A stretch of 12,474 nt of DNA from Comamonadaceae bacterium CG_4_10_14_3_um_filter_60_75 (lineage in GTDB: Bacteria > Pseudomonadota > Gammaproteobacteria > Burkholderiales > Burkholderiaceae_C): NCBI GenBank assembly GCA_002784245.1, contig PFKL01000097.1, positions 1-12,474 on the forward strand, read 5' to 3'. The notes below the pieces were generated by a model. That model did not search any database and had not been told where the DNA came from. It worked only from the letters and a program-made list of their open reading frames with translations. A program made the translations under genes and the position numbers. Shown one piece after another: positions 6,741 to 12,474 of the stretch; the first letter of the stretch is position 1; every line of letters starts with the position of its first letter.

Positions 6741-7406
6741 ATGCGGATTTTATTGGCTGAAGACGACCCGATGCTGGGCGACGGGCTGCGCGCAGGACTG
6801 CGCCAGCAAGGCTTTCAAGTGGACTGGGTGCGTGACGGTCAGGCGGCCGAACGCGAGATCATGGGTGGCGACTACCAGGCCGCGGTGCTCGACCTGGGGT
6901 TGCCGCTGAAAGACGGGCTGGACGTGTTGCAAACCTTGCGTGGCAAGAAAAACACGACACCGGTTCTGGTGCTCACCGCACGCGACGCCGTTCCCGAGCG
7001 CATCAAGGGGCTTGACCTGGGCGCTGACGATTACGTGCTCAAACCGGTCGACCTGTTTGAGCTGGGCGCGCGCTTGCGCTCGCTGGTGCGCCGCGCCCAC
7101 GGGCAGACCCAAGACATCCTGACCTGCGGCGACTTGGCGGTCAACCTGTCGGCGCGCCAGGTCACATTGGCTGGCCAGGCGGTAACCTTGTCCACTCGGG
7201 AATTTGACCTGCTGCACGTGCTGCTGCTCAACATTGGGCGCGTGCTGTCGCGCGAACAGATGGAACAGCAGCTCTACAGCTGGGGCCAGGAGGTGGAAAG
7301 CAACGCGGTGGAGGTGCACATCCACCACCTGCGCAAGAAGCTGCGCGCTGACCTGATCCAGACCATCCGCGGCGTCGGCTACACCTTGATGGCACCCAGC
7401 GCCTGA
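6741..7406 (+). CDS. OmpR-family response regulator, QseB/PmrA-like
   Basis: A 221-residue DNA-binding response regulator in the cytoplasm. The receiver domain (1-118) has the acidic pair Asp8-Asp9, phospho-acceptor Asp51 (AVLDLGLP), Thr79 and Lys101 (LKPVD). The C-terminal winged helix (about 125-220) has STREFDLLHVLL, LSREQMEQQLY and the recognition region VEVHIHHLRKKL, ending RGVGYTL, all typical of the QseB/PmrA/BasR subgroup. The start at 6741 is supported by AAGGA at 6729-6733; longer in-frame reading upstream overlaps the cytochrome b gene and is not needed. The histidine kinase starts 4 bases after its stop. A matching operator lies at 5410-5426. Confidence 0.95.
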   Translation: MRILLAEDDPMLGDGLRAGLRQQGFQVDWVRDGQAAEREIMGGDYQAAVLDLGLPLKDGLDVLQTLRGKKNTTPVLVLTARDAVPERIKGLDLGADDYVLKPVDLFELGARLRSLVRRAHGQTQDILTCGDLAVNLSARQVTLAGQAVTLSTREFDLLHVLLLNIGRVLSREQMEQQLYSWGQEVESNAVEVHIHHLRKKLRADLIQTIRGVGYTLMAPSA

Positions 7407-7410
7407 GCCG

Positions 7411-8811
7411 ATGCGCTGGCTACTTCGACTCTCATCCTTGCAGGCGCGCCTGCTCAGCCTGCTGTTGCTGCTGGTGACGCTGGTGTGGCTCGGCGCGGCG
7501 GTACTGACCTGGCAGGATACGAGCGACGAACTCGACGAGCTGCTCGACGGTCACCTGGCCCAGTCGGCCGCCTTGTTGGTGGTGCAGCAGACCGGCCACG
7601 GCACCGTCCTGCCTGACGTCCGCGATGACGGCGACAAGCCGGTGGAGGACGCGCCGTCGCTGCACAAATACGCGCCCCGGGTGGCTTTTCAGGTGTTTCA
7701 CGAAGGTATCCTGACGCTGCGCTCGGCCAATGCGGGTGACCGGCCAATGTCGCACAAGACCCGCGGCTTTTCCACCGTGACGCTCGGCGACGCGAAAGCC
7801 TGGCGGGTGTTTGGCGCGCAAGGCAACGAGGGCGATGTGCAGGTCTTTGTGGGCGAGCAGGTCAAGTCGCGTCAGTCAATTTTGTGGGTCGTGCTCAAAG
7901 GCGTGCTGATGCCGCTGATATACGCGCTGCCGCTGCTGGCGGTGGTCGGCTGGCTGGCTGTGCGCCAGGGCCTGGCACCGCTGCACCTGCTCAGCCGCGC
8001 GCTGGCACAACGCCAAGCGCATGCGCTCGAACCGGTGGTGCTCACCGATGTACCCAGCGAAATCGCACCGGTGGTGCATTCGCTCAACAGCCTGTTTGAG
8101 CGCATCCAGCGCATGATGGCATCGGAGCGCCGCTTTACCGCCGACGCGGCGCACGAACTGCGCACGCCTATTGCGGCGATCCGTATGCAAGCGCAGGTGG
8201 CATTGGCCGCCGGTGGCGACACCGCCAGCCGCGAGCACGCATTGCAGTACACGCTGGCCGGTTGCGACCGCGCCACCCATTTGGTTGAACAGTTGCTGAC
8301 GCTGTCACGGCTTGAATCGTCCGCCGCGGGTGCACCAACCGGCAGGGTTGATGTTGGCGCTGTCGCCCAACGCGTGGCCGCCGACCTGGCCATGACAGCC
8401 CTTGGGCGTGGCCAGGAAATGGTGCTGGAGGCGCCGCAGCCCTGCTGGATCACCGCCGACGACTCCCTCACCAGCGTACTGGTGCGCAACCTGCTGGACA
8501 ACGCCATGCGCTACAGCCCCCCAGGTGCGCAGGTGCGGGTGGCCGTGACCTGTACCGAAGCGCAGGTACAACTGCAAGTCGACGACAGCGGCCCCGGCTT
8601 GAGCGCGGCCGACATGGCCAAGTTGGGAGAGCGATTTTTTCGGGTGCTGGGCAGCGAGCAAACCGGCAGCGGACTAGGCTGGTCGATCGTACGGCGCATT
8701 GCTGCGGCGTACCAAGCCCAGGTGGCGGTGCAGCGCTCGCAGCGCCTGGGTGGTCTGTGCGTTACGGTCTGCTGGTCACAACAACGGCCGTCAAAAGCCA
8801 CCCCAAGCTGA
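7411..8811 (+). CDS. QseC-like sensor histidine kinase
   Basis: A 466-residue inner-membrane kinase that phosphorylates the regulator encoded immediately upstream. The first membrane helix is at about 12-34, then a periplasmic sensor (35-156, two-component sensor kinase N-terminal type, with DTSDELDELLDGHL), the second helix at about 157-178, and a HAMP-like linker to about 235. HisKA follows with the phospho-acceptor His248 (DAAHELRTP), and HATPase_c with the N box NLLDN (360-364), G1 box DDSGPG (391-396) and G2 box GSGLG (419-423). All catalytic boxes are intact. The sensor has no cysteine or heme motif in its periplasmic part, so the stimulus cannot be read. Co-transcription with two cytochrome genes suggests a redox or electron-flow-related signal (inference). 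Confidence 0.95.
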   Translation: MRWLLRLSSLQARLLSLLLLLVTLVWLGAAVLTWQDTSDELDELLDGHLAQSAALLVVQQTGHGTVLPDVRDDGDKPVEDAPSLHKYAPRVAFQVFHEGILTLRSANAGDRPMSHKTRGFSTVTLGDAKAWRVFGAQGNEGDVQVFVGEQVKSRQSILWVVLKGVLMPLIYALPLLAVVGWLAVRQGLAPLHLLSRALAQRQAHALEPVVLTDVPSEIAPVVHSLNSLFERIQRMMASERRFTADAAHELRTPIAAIRMQAQVALAAGGDTASREHALQYTLAGCDRATHLVEQLLTLSRLESSAAGAPTGRVDVGAVAQRVAADLAMTALGRGQEMVLEAPQPCWITADDSLTSVLVRNLLDNAMRYSPPGAQVRVAVTCTEAQVQLQVDDSGPGLSAADMAKLGERFFRVLGSEQTGSGLGWSIVRRIAAAYQAQVAVQRSQRLGGLCVTVCWSQQRPSKATPS

Positions 8812-8823
8812 ACCGCACCTACT

Positions 8824-8852
8824 GGCGCACAGCGCGCCGGCAACCTTAGAAT
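8824..8852 (+). promoter_or_regulatory. Possible ilvE promoter region with a GC-rich hairpin
   Basis: TAGAAT at 8847-8852 is a 5-of-6 match to a -10 element, but no good -35 lies upstream. GGCGC-ACAGC-GCGCC (8824-8838) could form a hairpin at the end of the kinase operon; no T-run follows. Weak call. Confidence 0.3.
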
Positions 8853-8897
8853 CATGCTTTCGCGTCAATGCACCTACCCACACTAAAGGATGAACCC

Positions 8898-9848
8898 ATG
8901 ACTGCCCTGCCTCCCGCCCTGTCGGATCGTGATGGAAAAATATGGATGGATGGCCAGATGGTCGAATGGCGTGATGCCAAAATCCATGTGCTGACGCACA
9001 CGCTGCACTACGGCTGCGGCGTCTTTGAAGGTGTTCGTGCCTACAAGACCGACAAGGGCACGGCCATCTTCCGCCTGGAGGAACACACCCAGCGCCTGCT
9101 CAACAGCGCCAAGATTTTGCGCATGAAAATTCCGTTCACGGCCGAGCAGATCATGCAGGCACAGTGCGATGTGGTGCGTGCCAACCAGTTGGAGAGCTGC
9201 TACCTGCGCCCTTTAAGCTGGATCGGCAGCCGCAAACTCGGCGTCAGCCCCAAGGGCAACACCATCCACCTGATGGTCGCGGCCTGGCCGTGGGGCGCCT
9301 ACCTGGGCGAAGAAGGCATGAAACGCGGCATCCGCGTCAAGATCAGCAGCTTCACCCGCCACCACGTCAACATCACCATGACGCAGGCCAAGGCGGTGAG
9401 CAATTACACCAATTCAATCCTGGCCAACATGGAAGCCACCGATGACGGCTACGACGAAGCGATGCTGCTCGACGCCAACGGCTTTGTGTCTGAGGGCTCG
9501 GGTGAGAACCTGTTCATCGTGAAAGACGGCGTCGTTTACACGCCCGATTTGTCCGCCGGTGCCTTAAACGGCATCACCCGCAACACCGTACTGCACATCT
9601 GCAAGGATCTGGGGCTTGACGTGGTGCAAAAGCGCATCACCCGGGACGAGGTGTACATCGCCGACGAAGCGTTCTTCAGCGGCACCGCCGCCGAAATCAC
9701 GCCGATTCGCGAACTCGACCGCATCGAGCTCGGCCGGGACGACTACGTCGGCAGCCGCGGCCCGATCACCGAAAAGATCCAGAGCGCGTTCTTTGACATC
9801 GTCAGCGGCCGCAACGCCAAATACGCGCATTGGCTGGCCAGCGTCTGA
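8898..9848 (+). CDS. ilvE: Branched-chain amino acid aminotransferase
   Basis: A 316-residue PLP enzyme of fold type IV that transfers the amino group between glutamate and the 2-oxo acids of valine, leucine and isoleucine, the last step of their synthesis in the cytoplasm. Seen: HTLHYGCGVFEGVRAY (34-49), the PLP-binding lysine Lys165 in QAKAVSNY, EGSGENLF at 199-206, and the GALNGITR motif. Length is normal for class I IlvE. The start at 8898 was chosen because AAAGGA lies 7 bases before it; an in-frame ATG at 8868 has no such site and adds a non-conserved leader. The zinc-finger gene starts 26 bases downstream, probably in the same transcript. Confidence 0.96.
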   Translation: MTALPPALSDRDGKIWMDGQMVEWRDAKIHVLTHTLHYGCGVFEGVRAYKTDKGTAIFRLEEHTQRLLNSAKILRMKIPFTAEQIMQAQCDVVRANQLESCYLRPLSWIGSRKLGVSPKGNTIHLMVAAWPWGAYLGEEGMKRGIRVKISSFTRHHVNITMTQAKAVSNYTNSILANMEATDDGYDEAMLLDANGFVSEGSGENLFIVKDGVVYTPDLSAGALNGITRNTVLHICKDLGLDVVQKRITRDEVYIADEAFFSGTAAEITPIRELDRIELGRDDYVGSRGPITEKIQSAFFDIVSGRNAKYAHWLASV

Positions 9849-9874
9849 GACCTTACAAAACACAGGAAAAAATC

Positions 9875-10078
9875 ATGACAAATGCAACTGTTGAACTGCT
9901 GGCCAAAGACCTCAACCACGCCGGCGGCGTCTATTGCCCCAGCCCACTGGCCAAGATGGCCGTGGCCAACAATCACCCCAAGGTGTACCTGGACGTGGCG
10001 CACACCGGCCAGGCCAAATGCCCCTACTGCGGAACCGTCTACAAGCTCAAGGCTGGCGAACATTTTCAGGGCCATTAA
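9875..10078 (+). CDS. CHCC-type zinc-finger protein
   Basis: A 67-residue protein of the zf-CHCC family (related to the NDUFS6 zinc module of complex I). Zinc ligands are Cys21 (VYCPSP), His34 (HPKVYLDV), Cys49 and Cys52 (CPYCGTVY). AGGAAA lies just before ATG 9875; the reading frame extends upstream into ilvE, but that part is not needed. The position between ilvE and waaF is a gene order I recall as common in Burkholderiales. Its precise role in bacteria is not established. The TAA stop codon lies inside the left arm of a palindromic element. Confidence 0.92.
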   Translation: MTNATVELLAKDLNHAGGVYCPSPLAKMAVANNHPKVYLDVAHTGQAKCPYCGTVYKLKAGEHFQGH

Positions 10079-10100
10079 TTGGGGTCAGATTCCAATTAAT
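10074..10100. repeat. REP-like palindromic element between the zinc-finger gene and waaF
   Basis: Perfect 9-base arms ATTAATTGG (10074-10082) and CCAATTAAT (10092-10100) flank GGTCAGATT. The AATTGGGGTCAGA core resembles palindromes that I recall near REP-associated (RAYT, Y1-type) transposases in proteobacteria; this is from memory. It supplies the upstream stop codon and ends 2 bases before the waaF ATG. Confidence 0.65.
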
Positions 10101-10102
10101 TC

Positions 10103-11101
10103 ATGACGCGCGCGCTCGTCATCGCCCCGCAGTGGATTGGCGACGCGGTCATGACCGAGCCGCTGCTTGCCCGTCTGCACGCACGTGGCGAGCGGCTCGC
10201 GGTGGGCGCCTTGCCCTGGGTTGCGCCGGTGTACCGGGCCATGCCGCAAGTTAGCGAAGTCATTGAATTTCCCTTTGCCCACGGTGGTCTGCAGCTGCGC
10301 GGACGCCGTCAACTGGCACGGCAAGTCCACGACCGGTTTGATGTGGCCTACATCTGTCCCAATTCACTGAAAAGCGCGCTGCTACCGTTTTTGGCGGGCA
10401 TTCCCAAGCGTGTGGGTTACCTCGGCGAAGCCCGTGTCGGCCTGCTCACGCATCGCCTGAGAAATCCAGCCAAGGGCCAGCGCCCGCCAATGGTGGCGTT
10501 TTACTCAGCGCTCAGCGGCGAGGCCGACTTAACCCACGACCGCCCGCACCTGCAGCTCGCCAGCGCAGACGTCGACGCCAATCTGGCTGCCCTGGGGTTG
10601 CAGCGCGGTGGCTACTGCGTGCTGGCGCCTGGCGCTGAATACGGCCCGGCCAAGCGCTGGCCAACGCGCCACTTTGCAGCCCTGGCCGACCAGCTGGCGC
10701 TGCCCGTGGTGTTGCTTGGCGCGGCCAAGGAGGCCGAAATGTGCGCTGAAATCATGCGATCCGCCACCACGGCCAACATCGTTAATCTAGCAGGAAAAAC
10801 GACTCTAGCCCAGGCGCTGTCTGTGATATGCGCTACAAAATTCATGATGAGCAACGACTCGGGTCTGATGCATGTGGGCGCCGGTTTTGGCGTGCCGCAG
10901 GTGGCCATTTTTGGCTCGAGCAGCCCGCTGCACACGCCGCCGTTGAACGCCGCCGCGCAGGTGCTGTGGCTAAAAAGCGACCCCGCTTACCAGCCTGCGC
11001 TGGACTGCGCACCGTGCTTTGAGCGCGTCTGCCCGCTAGGACATACCCGCTGCCTGAACGACATCACACCGGCGATGGTGCGACAACACTTGCCGCTCTG
11101 A
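10103..11101 (+). CDS. waaF: ADP-heptose:LPS heptosyltransferase II
   Basis: A 332-residue GT-9 family glycosyltransferase that adds the second heptose to the lipopolysaccharide inner core at the cytoplasmic face of the inner membrane. Seen: the N-terminal WIGDA with Asp14, PNSLKSALLPF (86-96), AGIPKRVGY (98-106), GAEYGPAKRWP (177-187) and SNDSGLMHV (250-258), plus C-terminal cysteines 302, 305, 310 and 317 (CAPCFERVCPLGHTRC). Length fits WaaF. No ribosome binding site precedes the ATG because the palindrome ends 2 bases upstream. Codons at about 10781-10849 (residues 227-249) are unusually AT-rich for the gene. Its TGA is immediately followed by the stop of the convergent gene. Confidence 0.94.
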   Translation: MTRALVIAPQWIGDAVMTEPLLARLHARGERLAVGALPWVAPVYRAMPQVSEVIEFPFAHGGLQLRGRRQLARQVHDRFDVAYICPNSLKSALLPFLAGIPKRVGYLGEARVGLLTHRLRNPAKGQRPPMVAFYSALSGEADLTHDRPHLQLASADVDANLAALGLQRGGYCVLAPGAEYGPAKRWPTRHFAALADQLALPVVLLGAAKEAEMCAEIMRSATTANIVNLAGKTTLAQALSVICATKFMMSNDSGLMHVGAGFGVPQVAIFGSSSPLHTPPLNAAAQVLWLKSDPAYQPALDCAPCFERVCPLGHTRCLNDITPAMVRQHLPL

Positions 11102-11911
11102 TCAGGCGCCGCAGCACTTCTTGAATTTCTTGCCGCTGCCGCACGGACACGGATCGTTGCGGCCAGTCTTGTCGCCCACGCGCACGGCTTCAACCCGCGG
11201 TCCGATGGCGTGCCAGATTTCGTGCAAATCGTAGACGGCCCAGAGCGCGTCGACAAACTCATCCAGACGCTGCTGGCTCATGCCGGGAGGGCTGCTGTCG
11301 TCAAAGGCGCTGAGGGTGGGCGGTGCGGTGTCGTCTTCGGTCAAGGTCAGGATGCATTGCAACGCCGCATCGATGGCCTTGGCCGCCTCGCGGTCGCGGG
11401 GTGCAGCCCATTCCTCGGGCCACGACTCCACCGCGTACATGAAACCGATGGCCCAGATCTGGCCGAACGACGGCACCGGCGCGTCACCCATTTCGGCGCG
11501 TTGTTCGCTCGGCAAGGCGGCAATGGCGCCACGCAGGTCCATCACCTCGGGCTGGTAGCCGCGTTCGTCGTCAAGCGATTCCACAGGCTGCGCCAGCGCG
11601 CTGCAGACTTCACCCAGGCGCCGCTGCCACAAGGCCATGAATTGCCGGTACTGGTCGCCGTCTGCAAACAAGGCAGGTACCGCGTCGCCCTGCGGCAGGT
11701 CCATGCCGAGCACGACCGGCATGTACTCGGCCTCGGCAATCGGCCGGCGACAACAGGCCACTGCGACCATGAAGCCTTCGCAAAACTCCCATTGCGGGGT
11801 TTCATCGTCGCGCGTGCGTAAGTCGTCCAGGATGGTGTCGAGTGTGTCAAAGTCGTCTGTGGTCAGCGCAGATGGGGCGCTGGCGGTCACGGTGTCGGAT
11901 TCGGTGGTCAT
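11102..11911 (-). CDS. UPF0149/YecA-like protein with C-terminal SEC-C zinc motif
   Basis: A 269-residue cytoplasmic protein. The N-terminal and middle part (about 18-210) is the helical UPF0149/YgfB-YecA-type domain, with FDTLDTILDDL, WEFCEGFMVAVACC and an LxxIW-type helix. The last 20 residues are a SEC-C motif: GRNDPCPCGSGKKFKKCC with Cys255, Cys257, Cys266 and Cys267, a zinc-binding motif also found at the SecA C-terminus. Function unknown in detail; SEC-C/YecA proteins have been linked to ribosomes and SecB in E. coli. The start at 11911 is preceded by GGAA at a suitable distance; longer frame reading to 12007 would run into the divergent promoter region. Convergent with waaF with no gap. 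Confidence 0.92.
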   Translation of the reverse strand: MTTESDTVTASAPSALTTDDFDTLDTILDDLRTRDDETPQWEFCEGFMVAVACCRRPIAEAEYMPVVLGMDLPQGDAVPALFADGDQYRQFMALWQRRLGEVCSALAQPVESLDDERGYQPEVMDLRGAIAALPSEQRAEMGDAPVPSFGQIWAIGFMYAVESWPEEWAAPRDREAAKAIDAALQCILTLTEDDTAPPTLSAFDDSSPPGMSQQRLDEFVDALWAVYDLHEIWHAIGPRVEAVRVGDKTGRNDPCPCGSGKKFKKCCGA

Positions 11912-12009
11912 GGTTTTTCCAGTGGAACAAAGTGCGGCAAGTGTAAAACTCGGTAACACCTCAGACAGTTGCAAACGCACGGCAACGGATGGCGCTATGC
12001 TTGACAACC

Positions 12010-12474
12010 ATGACCGCTGCTGCCATCACCGCCTTCTTGCCCAGATTCCTTCTCACCTTGTCGCTGACGCTGGGCTTGCTGGCCTGTGGCGGCGGCGGGG
12101 ACGCTTCACCGCCCACCAACACAGAGCCGGCCAGCATCGCCTCGGTCGCGGTGACGATTCCCCCCAGCAGCTATGCACCTAGCTCGGCCGAGCTGGGCGG
12201 CTACAAGACCCTGCAAACTGCGCGGGTGCTGTGCGGCTTTGGCGCACTGCGCCAGGACACCCACCTGGATGCAGCGGCCCTGAACCATGCGCGCTATCTC
12301 ACCAGCGAGTCGATTGCCACCGGCGCATCGCTGCTGAGTCACCTAGAAACCAACCGTGCCAACAGCTCCTACAAGGGCTACGCACCCTGGGACCGGACGC
12401 GGCACCCCAGCCAGTTTTACGGCGACCAGGTGGCCGAGATTCTGGAATCCACCACCTGGGACTATGACGTTGCC
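12010..12474 (+). CDS. CAP-domain (SCP/PR1-like) lipoprotein, N-terminal part (runs off the right edge)
   Basis: The first 155 codons of an exported lipoprotein. The signal peptide ends in the lipobox LLAC with Cys26, followed by GGGGD, a low-complexity linker (31-60), then a domain with LNHARYLT, SHLETNRANSSYKGYAPWDR and the like. The spacing of helix, H-x-E-x-N and Y-x-G segments matches bacterial CAP (cysteine-rich secretory/antigen 5/PR1) domains. No lipoprotein-export avoidance signal (Asp at +2) is seen (Gly at +2), so outer-membrane anchoring is likely. No ribosome binding site precedes the ATG; TATGCT at 11996-12001 could be a -10 element giving a near-leaderless message. Its gene is divergent from the SEC-C gene, 98 bases apart. 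Confidence 0.8.
   Translation, partial: MTAAAITAFLPRFLLTLSLTLGLLACGGGGDASPPTNTEPASIASVAVTIPPSSYAPSSAELGGYKTLQTARVLCGFGALRQDTHLDAAALNHARYLTSESIATGASLLSHLETNRANSSYKGYAPWDRTRHPSQFYGDQVAEILESTTWDYDVA

Noticed and set aside
6750..7328. 192-codon minus-strand frame within the response regulator
   Set aside because: Shadow of a gene with all receiver and winged-helix motifs intact.
7872..8507. 211-codon minus-strand frame within the histidine kinase
   Set aside because: Shadow over the HAMP/HisKA/HATPase region; low-complexity Ser/Ala translation.
8868..8897. Earlier ATG for ilvE
   Set aside because: No ribosome binding site and not part of the conserved IlvE N-terminus.
11210..11821. 203-codon plus-strand frame opposite the SEC-C gene
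   Set aside because: Antisense shadow; the minus-strand SEC-C motif is unambiguous.
11912..12007. N-terminal extension of the SEC-C gene
   Set aside because: The extension lacks family similarity and a ribosome binding site and occupies the divergent promoter gap.
1..12474. CRISPR array, tRNA, rRNA, prophage or complete insertion sequence
   Set aside because: No regularly spaced repeats, cloverleaf, rRNA-like segment or transposase was seen on reading both strands.

Overview
The window reads as an ordinary chromosomal stretch of a high-GC betaproteobacterium, most likely a Comamonadaceae relative such as Rhodoferax or Polaromonas. The reasons are the ilvE / zf-CHCC / waaF gene order, a QseBC-like two-component system, the style of the genes, and an intergenic repeat of a type I recall from that family. 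The placement is inference; there is no rRNA or other marker here. I see no tRNA, CRISPR array, complete insertion sequence or phage gene.

Left part (1-3064). A P-type cation ATPase gene runs leftwards off the edge; only its N-terminal 272 residues are present. Divergent from it is a two-gene operon: an exported diheme c-type cytochrome built from two tandem homologous monoheme units, translationally coupled (TGATG overlap) to a Tat-exported PQQ-type beta-propeller protein. Together they look like a small periplasmic electron-transfer pair of unknown substrate.

Middle (3065-5310). radA (DNA repair ATPase) follows. A LexA-type SOS box, CTGT-N8-ACAG, lies inside a long inverted repeat that ends directly at the radA start codon. 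After radA comes a dispersed-repeat-like, terminator-like stretch and a convergent glycine-zipper envelope protein gene.

Redox-signalling operon (5410-8811). A promoter region with an exact PmrA/QseB-type box (TTTAAG-N5-CTTAAT) precedes four tightly packed genes: a DHC-type diheme cytochrome c, a membrane cytochrome b561, an OmpR-family response regulator and a QseC-like histidine kinase. The layout suggests a two-component system that controls its own co-transcribed periplasmic/membrane electron-transfer chain. This is the most interesting system in the window.

Right part (8812-12474). ilvE (branched-chain aminotransferase), a 67-residue CHCC zinc-finger protein and waaF (LPS heptosyltransferase II) lie in a row. 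The gap between the last two is almost exactly filled by a perfect 9-bp-arm palindrome containing GGGGTCAGA, which resembles REP/RAYT-associated elements. waaF is convergent, with no gap, to a UPF0149/SEC-C protein gene. Divergent from that, a CAP-domain lipoprotein gene runs off the right edge.
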